Below, one piece after another: positions 26,840 through 35,922 of a DNA stretch of 64,000 nt. Source of the DNA: Echinicola soli. Its GTDB lineage: Bacteria; Bacteroidota; Bacteroidia; Cytophagales; Cyclobacteriaceae. The notes under the pieces were generated by a model, which was given only the letters and a program-made list of their open reading frames with translations, was not told where the DNA came from and made no database searches. The stretch covers positions 3,075,001 to 3,139,000 of the forward strand of contig NZ_CP041253.1 of NCBI RefSeq assembly GCF_006575665.1. Direction: 5' to 3'. A program made the position numbers and the translations under genes. Every line of letters starts with the position of its first letter. The first letter of the stretch is position 1.

Positions 26840-27415
26840 ATGAAATATTCAAAAATACTTCCGGCATTTTTATCGGCATTGGTGATGCTGATGAGCAGCC
26901 ATTTCTTGTCCGCACAGGTAAAAAGTGACTATGATAAGGAGACTGATTTCTCCGAGTACAAAACCTATTCGTTTGAGGGATGGCAAAAAAATAGTGACGA
27001 GCAGCTCAATGAATTTGATAAAAAAAGAGTGCTCCAATCCCTCCAATCGGAGTTTGAAGCAAGGGGAATGGTCCATGACGAGGACAATGCTGATGCCAAG
27101 ATCGCACTGTTCGTAGTGTTGAACCAGAAGACAAGCACCACGGCATACACTGATTTTATGGGCGGATATGGCTATGGCCCAAGATGGGGCTGGGGAATGG
27201 GAGCCGGTAATGTGTCGGCAACCACCACGTACTCCAATGATGACTATACAGAAGGCACACTGGTAGTAGATATGTATGACAGTGACAACAATCAACTGAT
27301 TTGGCAGGGGATTTTGACTTCAACAGTGACAGAGAAACCTGAGAAGAGGGAAAAGACTATTCCAAAGAACATCAAAAAATTGATGAAAAAATTTCCTGTA
27401 GATAAGGTGAAATAA
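26840..27415 (+). CDS. DUF4136 domain protein, exported
   Basis: About 191 aa from the ATG at 26840; an upstream ATG would add 14 residues before the signal peptide. The signal peptide ends at HFLSAQ. The mature start VKSDYDKETDFSEYKTYSFEGW is the DUF4136 hallmark, followed by a helix and a strand region with LIWQGILTSTVTEKPEKRE. A glycine/aromatic segment YGYGPRWGWGMGAG sits between. Function unknown; probably periplasmic or in the outer membrane. It starts a run of exported proteins, and a DUF4136 paralogue lies at 31065. Confidence 0.85.
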   Translation: MKYSKILPAFLSALVMLMSSHFLSAQVKSDYDKETDFSEYKTYSFEGWQKNSDEQLNEFDKKRVLQSLQSEFEARGMVHDEDNADAKIALFVVLNQKTSTTAYTDFMGGYGYGPRWGWGMGAGNVSATTTYSNDDYTEGTLVVDMYDSDNNQLIWQGILTSTVTEKPEKREKTIPKNIKKLMKKFPVDKVK

Positions 27416-27641
27416 TCAAAGGGCGAATCAATATCATTAACAGAGCCATCACACCCATGGAAAGCGAACGATTAAGGTGGATGGTATCCTTTGGTTTTTA
27501 GGATACCTGACAAAAAACACCATTCACTTTTAAAGGAACTAAGCGTACAGGGGATGAGACAGGATATTTTGCAATTTAAAGTGGTTTTGGCCATTGATTA
27601 ACCAATCACCTGAACAGAAGGGAATAAACAATTGCGATGAA

Positions 27642-28799
27642 ATGAAAAGACTTTTGCCGATACTTTTATGTTTGCTGATTTGGTCTTTTCCTGGTTTAGC
27701 CCAGAAGCAAGAATCCAAGCAGAAATTCAGTATGAGTGTCTTGAAAGACTCACTGGACGGGAAATTGGATATGAGTGATTTTTTGATAAATTTTCACGGC
27801 TTTATCCCAGTTCCACAGTTGATTACTGAGCCGGCCCTGGGGAATATCGGAGGCGTTTTTACCCCTATATTCATCCAGCCAAATAAATACCAGGAAGAGG
27901 GAAGGTATATTCCGCCGGATATTACAGCCGGATTTGTGGGCTATACGGCAAATAAGTCCTGGGGATTTGGGGCGGTTAGGATGGCATCCCTTCCCAAGCA
28001 TCATCTGAAATACCGGGTGGCAGCTTTCCATGGCGATATCAACATGGATTTTTACAGGACACTTCCCGTGGTGGGTGAGCGGGAGCTTGGTTTTAATCTC
28101 CAGACGAACGGGGTTTTTGTTTCGGTCCTGCGCCAAATAGCCAATACAGAACTGTATATGGGATTGGATTATTCCTTTGCCCACATTAATGCCAGTCCAG
28201 ATTTTGGAATGAGTGAGTTGCCGGAATTTATCGAAGATAAAGAACTGAGCAGCAATTTGAGTACCATCAGTCCGGATATCCAGTTCGATAAACGGGACAA
28301 TGTGTTTACACCCAATAAGGGAGTTTACTTGGTGTCTACCTACCGGATAAACGCCAAGTGGACGGGAAGTGATTACAACTACCAGAAGCTCAATGTGGCA
28401 GGATTTAAGTTTTTCCAGGCCAGTCCCAAGTGGGTGAGTGGTGTCCGGCTGGAAGGGGTGTGGCAGTTTGGTGACCCGCCTTTTTATGCCAAGCCTTTTG
28501 TAGATATGCGTGGGGTTCCTGCGGCCCGGTACCAGGGTGATCAGATATACATGTTGGAAACAGAACAGCGCTATGATTTTAGCCTGCGGTGGAGCGGGAC
28601 GTTGATAGCAGGATTGGCCAAGTCACCTATGGAGGAGGTGTCTTTTGGATCAGCGGACTTGATCTATACCTACGGAGGTGGTTTTCGGTATTTGCTGGCG
28701 AGGAAGTTTGGCCTCCGTACGGGAGTAGACATTGCCTGGTCCAATGATGCCTTTGGATGGTACGTCGTATTTGGCCATGCCTGGAATAACCGGAATTAA
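27642..28799 (+). CDS. BamA/TamA-like outer-membrane beta-barrel protein
   Basis: About 385 aa from the ATG at 27642 (signal peptide LLPILLCLLIWSFPGLAQ). The body looks like an Omp85-type 16-strand barrel without POTRA domains: FTPIFIQPNKYQ early, repeated amphipathic aromatic strands, FDKRDNVFTPNKGVYL in the middle (the Omp85 xNxFxPxKG-like motif), and an aromatic end FGWYVVFGHAWNNRN. It is close to the surface-antigen (D15) domain proteins. Its cargo is unknown; neighbours suggest a role in cell-envelope or phosphate-related export. Confidence 0.82.
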   Translation: MKRLLPILLCLLIWSFPGLAQKQESKQKFSMSVLKDSLDGKLDMSDFLINFHGFIPVPQLITEPALGNIGGVFTPIFIQPNKYQEEGRYIPPDITAGFVGYTANKSWGFGAVRMASLPKHHLKYRVAAFHGDINMDFYRTLPVVGERELGFNLQTNGVFVSVLRQIANTELYMGLDYSFAHINASPDFGMSELPEFIEDKELSSNLSTISPDIQFDKRDNVFTPNKGVYLVSTYRINAKWTGSDYNYQKLNVAGFKFFQASPKWVSGVRLEGVWQFGDPPFYAKPFVDMRGVPAARYQGDQIYMLETEQRYDFSLRWSGTLIAGLAKSPMEEVSFGSADLIYTYGGGFRYLLARKFGLRTGVDIAWSNDAFGWYVVFGHAWNNRN

Positions 28800-28915
28800 G
28801 CCAATGGTCATGAGAGATTGACTGAATAGCATAACAATACAGGAATAATGACAAACAGGACTGCAAAAACCGGTTTGTATAGCCATTCTAAAGTTTACCT
28901 TAATAGCTTTTAATC

Positions 28916-29977
28916 ATGAAAAGTTTACGTCCCCTATCACATTCATTTGCTATCCTGACATTACTGTTCGGGATGGTCTGTTGTGCTCCCAAGACGGAGA
29001 ATGCTGTCGAGGATCCTACCAATTCAAGGGAAATAGCCGGAGCCAGTGAGCCACTGCCCTCTTGGAACGACGTGGCCTCCAAGCAGGCCATCATTGACTT
29101 TGTGGAAGATGTGACCAATCCCCAAAGTCCCAATTTTATTGAGGAACAGAGCCGTATTGCCACTTTTGACAATGACGGAACCCTGTGGTCAGAGCAGCCG
29201 GTGTATTTTCAGTTTTTCTTTGTCATAGACCGCATAAAATCCATGGCGGAAGATCATCCGGAGTGGAAAAACGAACAACCGTACAAGGCCATTTTAGAAA
29301 ATGACATGCCAACATTGATGCAGCAGGGAATGCCTGGCTTGCTCAAAGTGGTGATGACTACCCATGCTGGGATCACCACGGACGAATTTGACAAAATCGT
29401 CAAAGACTGGATTGCTTCTGCCAAGCATCCTACTAAAAACAGGCCTTATACAGACCTGGTCTTTCAGCCTATGCTGGAATTGGTAAAATACCTCCAAGAG
29501 TATGATTTTAAGGTGTTTATTGTTTCGGGAGGAGGAATTGACTTTATGCGTCCCTGGGCCGAAGAGGTATATGGAATATCAAGGGACCGCATTGTAGGCA
29601 GTAGCATCAAGACCGAATACGATTATAATGAGGGTAATCCTGTGATCAAGCGGTTGCCAGAAATCGATTTGATCGACGATAAGGAAGGGAAGCCTATTGG
29701 CATTCATAGGTACATTGGGCGTAAGCCGGTATTTGCTGCAGGCAATTCAGATGGCGATCTCCAAATGCTTCGCTGGTCAGCGGCAAATGAGTTGAAAAAT
29801 TTCCAGCTCTATGTTCACCACACCGATTCTTTACGAGAATGGGCCTATGACAGAGGGTCCCATATTGGAGGCTTTGACAAGGGCTGGGATGAGGCATCCG
29901 AAAAAGGATGGACGTTGGTCGATATGAAGAACGACTGGAAAGTCATTTATCCCTATGAACTGGATACGGTAAAGTGA
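28916..29977 (+). CDS. HAD-superfamily phosphatase, lipoprotein
   Basis: 353 aa. It has a lipoprotein-type signal with Cys near residues 22-23 (LFGMVCCAPK). The HAD motif I is ATFDNDGTLWSE (nucleophile Asp and acid Asp), motif II is IVSGGGIDF, and motif III/IV is AAGNSDGD with the metal-binding Asp. It resembles the phosphoserine-phosphatase-like branch exported in many Bacteroidota. It probably hydrolyses a phosphate ester in the periplasm. It is 116 bp after the BamA-like gene and 38 bp before the next gene, so co-transcription is likely. Confidence 0.88.
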   Translation: MKSLRPLSHSFAILTLLFGMVCCAPKTENAVEDPTNSREIAGASEPLPSWNDVASKQAIIDFVEDVTNPQSPNFIEEQSRIATFDNDGTLWSEQPVYFQFFFVIDRIKSMAEDHPEWKNEQPYKAILENDMPTLMQQGMPGLLKVVMTTHAGITTDEFDKIVKDWIASAKHPTKNRPYTDLVFQPMLELVKYLQEYDFKVFIVSGGGIDFMRPWAEEVYGISRDRIVGSSIKTEYDYNEGNPVIKRLPEIDLIDDKEGKPIGIHRYIGRKPVFAAGNSDGDLQMLRWSAANELKNFQLYVHHTDSLREWAYDRGSHIGGFDKGWDEASEKGWTLVDMKNDWKVIYPYELDTVK

Positions 29978-30015
29978 TTGGTATCAAACCAGATTGGTAA
30001 AGAAAATCAAAAAGG

Positions 30016-30831
30016 ATGAAGTTGCTGTTTCAGAAAATACTGCCTTTATTTTTATTGTTGGCACTGTCATGGTCGGTCTCTGCCCAAGAAACAGAAGAGA
30101 AAACCTCCGTGGAGCTTTCCCAGCAAGTGATCAACCCGACCACGCTGGCTTGGCAGCTACAGTTGGAGGAATTTGGGATTTTCAAGACCCATGGCGCAGA
30201 TGGTTTTGCCCAGAATTTCCGGTTGAGAGGGATCATTCCACTGGAAAAAGGAAAGCTTCTTCCTTTTCCTCAGCTGATTAGGGTGATTGCCTTTTTGAAT
30301 ACCGCACCAGGAGGGCCGACAGGCTTGGGGGATATCACGATCAACCAGTTTTTTATCTTGTCCAAAATGGATTGGGGGCAGTTCGGGGCTGGGTGGAACT
30401 TGCAGATCCCCACGGCCACTTCGCCGGAACTGGGTTCTCCCCAGTGGCAATTGGGGCCGGCTTTTACGGTGACTTTTACCAATCTGGGCAATTGGCAGAT
30501 GTACTGGATCTGGCAAAACTTCTTTTCAATCAGCAAAAACAATGAATACGGAAACCGGAATGTGACGGCACTTCAGCCCAATATCTTTTACACTTGGAAC
30601 AACGGCCTCTATGCAGGAATGGAGCCTCTGTGGCAGATGGATTATGAAACGGGAAAAATAGCCATTCCGCTGAATTTACGGCTTGGTTATGTATGGTCAG
30701 GCAAGCTGAAGTACAATGCCTATATCGAGCCGGAGTTTATGGCTTACCGTTCAGAGGGATTTCCCTATAATCTAAACGATTTTGGAATCAGACTGGGGTT
30801 CAGGTGGTACCTGCCGGTAAAGTCAAAATGA
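30016..30831 (+). CDS. Outer-membrane beta-barrel-like protein (paralogue of 32625)
   Basis: 271 aa with a signal peptide ending SWSVSAQ. The mature sequence has alternating amphipathic strands rich in Trp and Tyr (TNLGNWQMYWIWQNFFS, LNLRLGYVWSGKLKYNAYIEP) and ends in the aromatic FRWYLPVKSK. It shares the segments LGDI/NxF, xPTATxxxLG and the ALQPNIFYTW/AIQPFYFWQL block with the protein at 32625. Function unknown; likely an outer-membrane channel or transporter. Confidence 0.75.
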   Translation: MKLLFQKILPLFLLLALSWSVSAQETEEKTSVELSQQVINPTTLAWQLQLEEFGIFKTHGADGFAQNFRLRGIIPLEKGKLLPFPQLIRVIAFLNTAPGGPTGLGDITINQFFILSKMDWGQFGAGWNLQIPTATSPELGSPQWQLGPAFTVTFTNLGNWQMYWIWQNFFSISKNNEYGNRNVTALQPNIFYTWNNGLYAGMEPLWQMDYETGKIAIPLNLRLGYVWSGKLKYNAYIEPEFMAYRSEGFPYNLNDFGIRLGFRWYLPVKSK

Positions 30832-31064
30832 ATAGTAGGGGCAGGCTTGTACCATCTTAAAGCTTAATGTTTTGCTCAATTTTAACCAACTATTATGATG
30901 AAACCATTAATCCAAACCAATGTGGGCAAACACCGGGGAAGGTTGCCGCCATTTTTACGATTTCAGCCTTTAGCCATGAGCAGAAAGGTTGCGTATGCCG
31001 AATATAGGTAGGCATCAGGCTTGACTTGAACAACAAAATATCTCTCATTAAAATTAATACAACG

Positions 31065-31697
31065 ATGAAGCTATCAACTATTTTATCCTTTTTGGCCCTC
31101 GGCGTGGTCGGCGGACTTTTCTGGAGTTGTCTTCCTTCAGGTCCAGACTATGTAGAGGATATGGACATCGTCTACACTACGTATCAAGAAGACTATGATT
31201 TTCGGTCCAACAGCACTTATGCCATGCCCGAAGAAATCGTGACAAATGTAAAGGTGGACGATGGCGATACTACTTATGTTTATTTGGACGACAAGTTTGC
31301 TACGCCCATTCTTTCGGAAATTGCGCAGAATATGGAAAGTTATGGTTGGACTAGGGTGGATGTAGAAGATTCCCCGGATATGCTGATGATGCCAGCAGCT
31401 ACGTCCACCACCAATTATTACTATGATTGGTGGTATGACTGGTGGTGGGGCTGGTATTATCCCGGTTGGTGGGGCTGGTACTATCCCTCTTATTACCCTG
31501 TGAGCAGTTATTCTACCGGATCCCTGATCTTAGTCCTTACCGATCCAAGTGCTGCTGAGAATAACCCTATCAATAAGTCCAATGCGGCCTGGTTGTCAGT
31601 AAGCAACGGGATCCTTACGTATTACAATGACATTGACAGGGTAACTGACGCTATTGATCAGGCTTTTGACCAATCTCCTTATCTGCAAACTCAATAA
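31065..31697 (+). CDS. DUF4136 lipoprotein with an aromatic-rich insert
   Basis: About 210 aa from the ATG at 31065. Lipoprotein signal with Cys at LFWSCLPSG. DUF4136 start: VYTTYQEDYDFRSNSTYAMPEE. Residues around 120-150 form an extraordinary run dominated by Trp and Tyr (YYYDWWYDWWWGWYYPGWW, continuing in the same style). The C-terminal part (SLILVLTDPSA, AAWLSVSNGILTYYND) is the second half of the domain. Its stop overlaps the start of the next gene by 1 bp. It is probably lipid-anchored to the outer membrane. Confidence 0.85.
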   Translation: MKLSTILSFLALGVVGGLFWSCLPSGPDYVEDMDIVYTTYQEDYDFRSNSTYAMPEEIVTNVKVDDGDTTYVYLDDKFATPILSEIAQNMESYGWTRVDVEDSPDMLMMPAATSTTNYYYDWWYDWWWGWYYPGWWGWYYPSYYPVSSYSTGSLILVLTDPSAAENNPINKSNAAWLSVSNGILTYYNDIDRVTDAIDQAFDQSPYLQTQ

Positions 31698-32299
31698 TGA
31701 TTAGCAAAATGAAAAGACTATTGATAATGCTTGTTTTAGGGATATTTGTGTCCCTGCAAGCTTCCGCACAAGACAACAAAGTGACTTTGTCCTATCCTGT
31801 TGGTTTTGCCATTGGTGAGCTGAGCGATTATGTCAAACCTAGCAGTTTTAGGGGAATAGCGATTGATTACCGGAAAATGGTGAATGATAATATAGGAGTT
31901 GGGATATCGTCCGGCTGGAATGTCTTTTACGAAGAATTGGCCTATGACACCTATGCGTTCGAAAACCAGGCCATTTCCGGTAAACAATATCGGTACAGTA
32001 ACCATATGCCTATCTTGTTTAATAGTGCTTATTATTTCAAGCCCAGGTCTGCTGTCAATCCCTTTGCCAGTTTGGGCATAGGTACCATCTATACTCGGAG
32101 AAATACCGATATGGGGCAGTTTACGCTAGAGGAGGAAGCTTGGAATTTTGCGTTGGCACCTGAAGTGGGCATGCTGATAGAGTTTGCCAATGAATTTTCC
32201 ACTTCTGTATCAATTCAGTATTACAACGGGTTTCAAGCAGGAAATGAGCTGGATGAGCCTCAGTCCTATTTTGCGTTAAAGCTGGGTTTTGAGCTTTGA
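31697..32299 (+). CDS. Outer-membrane beta-barrel (porin-like) protein
   Basis: 200 aa. Start at the ATG of TAATG, overlapping the DUF4136 stop; an ATG 12 bp later is equally possible. Signal peptide ends LQASAQ. The body has eight-strand-barrel-like alternation (VGFAIGELSDYV, FRGIAIDYRKMV, GVGISSGWNVFYEE, FALKLGFEL at the end), like OmpA/OmpW-type small barrels. Co-expressed with the preceding DUF4136 gene. Confidence 0.78.
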   Translation: MISKMKRLLIMLVLGIFVSLQASAQDNKVTLSYPVGFAIGELSDYVKPSSFRGIAIDYRKMVNDNIGVGISSGWNVFYEELAYDTYAFENQAISGKQYRYSNHMPILFNSAYYFKPRSAVNPFASLGIGTIYTRRNTDMGQFTLEEEAWNFALAPEVGMLIEFANEFSTSVSIQYYNGFQAGNELDEPQSYFALKLGFEL

Positions 32300-32597
32300 T
32301 GTACCCGCCTGAAATCCAAGATTACACAAAGGATTACAGTAGGAGATATCCTATGGATACTTCCCGCTGTGACCTGTTTGTTATGTTAACTGTGCTAATG
32401 GGCTAACAGCGTTTAAACCACCTTTTAACCTGAGTTTCTATAAAATTAGCGTTAAACCGTCATTGTGAGGAAGTATAGCCTGTCTATATAGTTATCGGGA
32501 ATGAAACAATCTCGTTTTCAAAGGAAAGATTGCTTCACTCTGCTATCGCTACGTTCGTATGACGGTATTTTAAATCGAGTTCAGGTTTGTGGAATGA
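32300..32597. repeat. Intergenic region with a dispersed inverted repeat
   Basis: Between ~32456 and 32580: ACCGTCATTGTGAGGAAG at the left and CGTTCGTATGACGGTAT at the right form the ends of a palindrome with internal AACAATCTCGTTTTC / GAAAGATTGCTTCAC. Related to the element at 26050-26160. Confidence 0.65.
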
Positions 32598-32624
32598 ATG
32601 AAAACAATTAAAAGAACCATACCC

Positions 32625-33428
32625 ATGAAAAAGTACTTGTTCATTTTATCAATGGCGACAGTGATGCTGTCTTCCCGGTTGTTTGCCCAAGACGGTAAGG
32701 AGGCGTCAAGTTCCACTCAGGCCAATAACCCATTGGCTAATATGACTGCCCTTAATTTTCATAATTATTATATCCCTCGATTGACGGACGCGCCTAAGGA
32801 GGCCTATTTGAACAATTCCTGGGTACGGTTTGCCAAGCCCATTTCCGAGGGGAAATGGCTGCTCAGGGTATCAGCTCCTCTCAATACGACCGGGATTCCA
32901 AATTCTGCCGATGGAACCGTGAATTCTATTAATGGATTGGGGGATGTCAATGCATTTATGTCCTATAACTTTATATCAAAGTCCACTGCTACAGTCGGGA
33001 TAGGGCCTAACCTCACAGCCCCAACAGCTACTGAAACTGCCTTGGGGACGGGCAAGTGGCAAGGTGGTTTTGCGATGGTGGCGTTTATCGCTAAGTCAGC
33101 CATCTTCCAATTTGGTGGGCTCGTAACGTGGCAGGCCTCTTTTGCCGGTGATAGTGACCGTCCCGGAACCAATGTGGCAGCCATTCAGCCGTTTTATTTC
33201 TGGCAATTGGGCAAAGGAACATATCTTCGAGGATCTCCCATTTGGGCTTTTGATTTTAAGAATGATGCCTTCTCAGTGCCCTTGGGACTTGGTATCGGGA
33301 AAGTCGTTAAGGTGGAAAACACGATGTTCAATCTATTTATTGAGCCGCAATACTCTATGCTGCATGCCGGAACCCAACCACAATTTCAGTTATTTACAGG
33401 GATCAATTTACAGTTTATGGGGAAATAG
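32625..33428 (+). CDS. Outer-membrane beta-barrel-like protein (paralogue of 30016)
   Basis: About 267 aa from the ATG at 32625; an ATG at 32598 would add nine residues before the signal peptide. Signal ends SSRLFAQ. Shares with the 30016 protein the glycine-rich NGLGDVNAFMSYNF, LTAPTATETALGTGKWQ, AAIQPFYFWQLGKGTYL and LFIEPQYSM segments. Ends FTGINLQFMGK, a barrel-like terminus. Unknown function; the pair suggests duplication within this cluster. Confidence 0.75.
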   Translation: MKKYLFILSMATVMLSSRLFAQDGKEASSSTQANNPLANMTALNFHNYYIPRLTDAPKEAYLNNSWVRFAKPISEGKWLLRVSAPLNTTGIPNSADGTVNSINGLGDVNAFMSYNFISKSTATVGIGPNLTAPTATETALGTGKWQGGFAMVAFIAKSAIFQFGGLVTWQASFAGDSDRPGTNVAAIQPFYFWQLGKGTYLRGSPIWAFDFKNDAFSVPLGLGIGKVVKVENTMFNLFIEPQYSMLHAGTQPQFQLFTGINLQFMGK

Positions 33429-33528
33429 AAGGAGGTTTGAGGTTAGAAACATGGACTTTTGGGACTAAATTATGGAAAGGGAAGACGTTAAGCCCAATTA
33501 TTGACAATTAAGCTTCATGCTTTGTCTT

Positions 33529-34023
33529 TTATCCAAAAGTATTTGGTGAAGCGTTATACGATAGATTTATCATCGTGAGTTCAGCTTCCAGACGATCCAG
33601 GTTTTCTTCATTTTTTCCTGGTACAATTCCCCGGAGCTTTTTACATTCTTCTATAGTATGAAATTTCATTTTGTAAGTTACTTTCGTCTGGGATGGTGAA
33701 ATTTCTTCAAAAATAACCTCTCCTTGGAATACAGGCGGTGACTCATGGTTCCAGACTACCAACTCGCGGGGCTTGATCCTAACAAAAACACATTCATTGT
33801 TGTAATTTCCTTGCGTAGGGCCATGCATGACAAAACTCCATTTTCCACCTTCCACAAAATCGTATCGGTTAAATGTATTTGAAAAGCCCTTTGGTCCCCA
33901 CCATTTTTTTAGATGTTTTGGATCAGTCCAAACTGTATAGACGGCTTCTCGTGTAAAATTTAACAGCCGCTTAGTGACGATTTCACATTCGGGTTTAGCC
34001 TCCAAAATTATTAAAGTGCTCAT
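33529..34023 (-). CDS. SRPBCC-domain protein (AHSA1-like)
   Basis: 164 aa. START/Bet v1-like fold: the helix-strand start TKRLLNFTREAVYTVWTDP, then KHLKKWWGPKGFSNTF, the conserved GGKWSFVMHGP and VVWNHESPP. Small ligand-binding or chaperone-like cytosolic protein; no substrate can be named. It lies opposite to its neighbours. Confidence 0.88.
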   Translation of the reverse strand: MSTLIILEAKPECEIVTKRLLNFTREAVYTVWTDPKHLKKWWGPKGFSNTFNRYDFVEGGKWSFVMHGPTQGNYNNECVFVRIKPRELVVWNHESPPVFQGEVIFEEISPSQTKVTYKMKFHTIEECKKLRGIVPGKNEENLDRLEAELTMINLSYNASPNTFG

Positions 34024-34241
34024 AAGCGTTGGATTTATAGCTTGAAGGTATGACCCGAACCCAGCAGATCAAAGTAAGCAGTCCGATTTTTCAGGATAAA
34101 CTTTTACTTTAAGGGATTAAGGTGTAGCGGTATGCTTTAGAAATCATAGTGAAATATTTTTATATATTTAAAAAAGTGTTTTATATACTTAAAAATGTAT
34201 TATATATAAAAATATATTTTAACACTTGACCTTTTAATAAA

Positions 34242-34760
34242 ATGAAACTACTCAAATTTACTGTAATTGTTTGTGTGATGATTTTCACCTTTTCATGTAC
34301 AGAAGATGAATTGCCCATCGTACAGAGCGATGTAACCGGGCAGTGGAGACTGACTGATTTGGACTATTCCGGCATCACAGTTGTCGACTGGGACGGAGAA
34401 ACTTTCGAATCCAATTTTGCTGGTAAGGGAGAAGATTTGGATTGCCTTTTGAAGATCAATGAATCGCCAAAAACCTTTGTAGCAGAAGGAGATTATGTCG
34501 TGGTGCTTACCTATGACTTCTTTGGCATTGAGCAAGAGATGCCGGTTCCTATGGAGGGATTTATGTCAAATGGTAATTGGTCTAGAAATGGCGATCAGCT
34601 TACTGTGGAAACGGAAGGGCAAGATCCCGCTACCTGTACGATTCTGGAATTGACCGGCGAAAAGATGGTTTTGGCCTACGCCGCTACAATTTCCCAATCC
34701 ATGGATGGGGTGACCAATACTTCCACATTGGATGGAACCTATACCTTTGTGCGTGAGTAA
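34242..34760 (+). CDS. Lipocalin-like lipoprotein
   Basis: 172 aa. Lipoprotein signal with Cys in VIVCVMIFTFSCTED. The mature part starts VTGQWRLTDLDYSG and continues with short beta strands (TFVAEGDYVVVLTYDF, SNGNWSRNGDQLTVE), the pattern of lipocalin-like domains of Bacteroidota. Role unknown. Preceded by a very AT-rich stretch (34142-34215) of TTTATATA-type repeats and followed by a terminator. Confidence 0.75.
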   Translation: MKLLKFTVIVCVMIFTFSCTEDELPIVQSDVTGQWRLTDLDYSGITVVDWDGETFESNFAGKGEDLDCLLKINESPKTFVAEGDYVVVLTYDFFGIEQEMPVPMEGFMSNGNWSRNGDQLTVETEGQDPATCTILELTGEKMVLAYAATISQSMDGVTNTSTLDGTYTFVRE

Positions 34761-34772
34761 CTGACACTTTAT

Positions 34773-34806
34773 ACCTGCCAAGGAGCATGCAAAACCCTTG
34801 GCAGGT
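34773..34806 (+). terminator. Terminator after the lipocalin-like gene
   Basis: Stem ACCTGCCAAGG/CCTTGGCAGGT with a short loop, 13 bp past the stop; the T-tract after it is short. Confidence 0.7.
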
Positions 34807-34857
34807 TTGCTGTATCAGCTAGTAGTTGTAAATTTGGGATAGATCAAATTTACAACC

Positions 34858-35145
34858 ATGCATAATCACGTAAAAATCACCTATTGCACCCAATGCCGCT
34901 GGATGCTCAGGGCTGCGTGGATGGGGCAGGAGCTGCTGACCACTTTTGAAGAGGAATTGGAAGAGCTCAGCCTCTGTCCTGGTACGGGCGGGATCTTTGA
35001 AGTAGAGGCCAATGGTCAATTGATCTGGTCACGCAAAGAGAAAGGCAGGTTCCCAGAGATCACCGAACTGAAGCAATTGGTCAGAGATGTGATCGCCCCG
35101 GAGAAGCCCTTGGGACATGCGGATAGGAAAATACATGGTCAATAG
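34858..35145 (+). CDS. SelT/SelW/SelH-family protein (Cys form)
   Basis: 95 aa. The redox motif is CTQCRW near residue 11; in selenoproteins of this family the second Cys is selenocysteine. Then GQELLTTFEEELEELSL and FEVEANGQLIWSRKEKGRFPE, the usual thioredoxin-like Rdx pattern. Probably a small redox-active cytosolic protein. It has its own short intergenic gaps; not obviously in an operon. Confidence 0.9.
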   Translation: MHNHVKITYCTQCRWMLRAAWMGQELLTTFEEELEELSLCPGTGGIFEVEANGQLIWSRKEKGRFPEITELKQLVRDVIAPEKPLGHADRKIHGQ

Positions 35146-35268
35146 GAAATTAGCACTATAAATAAGGAATTAGTTATGCTCTCTCGCTATTTCATAACGA
35201 TTTGTTAAAATTAATTATTCAGATACTTTCTTAGGTCGCTTTATCTTTATGGTGAATAGAAAATATCC

Positions 35269-35811
35269 ATGATAGCATGTCACCCCGATATTGAATTGCT
35301 GGAAAGTATTCGCAACGATGATCTACGTGCGTTTGATCAGTTGTATCATCAGTATTGGGAGACCATGTACCTAGCGGCTGTGGGGCGGCTCAAGTCCCAA
35401 GATCTAGCACAGGATGTGGTGCAGGATATTTTTATTGATTTTTGGAATCGTCGCAAGACCCTTGACATCAGTGTCAGCATGAAGGCTTATTTGCTGACGG
35501 CCGTTAAGTACAAAGTATTTAGGTGGGTGGACCATTTGCATCGATACGAGCAGCTCAGTGATGCTCATTTGGAAGGTTTAAGTACGGAAGGGGTCACTTT
35601 AGAGTTTGAGGAAGTTTTTAGTTTGATAGAAGTGAAGCTGGAAAAGCTAATACCCATCCACAGTAAGATTTTCAAGATGAATAAATTTGAGGGGCTTACT
35701 GTCCGTGAGATTAGTGACCAAGTGAATATGGCTCCCCAATCCGTTCACAATGTGCTCTCCAAAACCACCAAGTATCTTAAGAAAGAGCTAAAAGGCTATT
35801 ATTTTTTATAG
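35269..35811 (+). CDS. ECF RNA polymerase sigma factor (Bacteroidetes SusC-linked type)
   Basis: 180 aa. Region 2 runs from RAFDQLYHQYWETMY through LAQDVVQDIFIDFWNRRKTL, and region 4 holds the HTH LTVREISDQVNMAPQSVHNV. It pairs with the FecR-like anti-sigma 112 bp downstream and should activate the SusC/SusD operon when its ligand binds SusC. Upstream, TTTG and TATCTTTA provide weak promoter elements. Confidence 0.93.
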   Translation: MIACHPDIELLESIRNDDLRAFDQLYHQYWETMYLAAVGRLKSQDLAQDVVQDIFIDFWNRRKTLDISVSMKAYLLTAVKYKVFRWVDHLHRYEQLSDAHLEGLSTEGVTLEFEEVFSLIEVKLEKLIPIHSKIFKMNKFEGLTVREISDQVNMAPQSVHNVLSKTTKYLKKELKGYYFL

Positions 35812-35922
35812 CTTATTGAATTTGCCTTGTAAATGTTATGTTAATATGATCAAGAAAATGCAAGGTTAATTTTTTCATAATCAAATTGGCAAGTAGGGAA
35901 GGGGAAGTAGTGATACTTACCT

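Noticed and set aside
34858..35145. Selenoprotein with in-frame UGA
   Set aside because: The redox motif is CTQC, two cysteines, and no internal TGA occurs.
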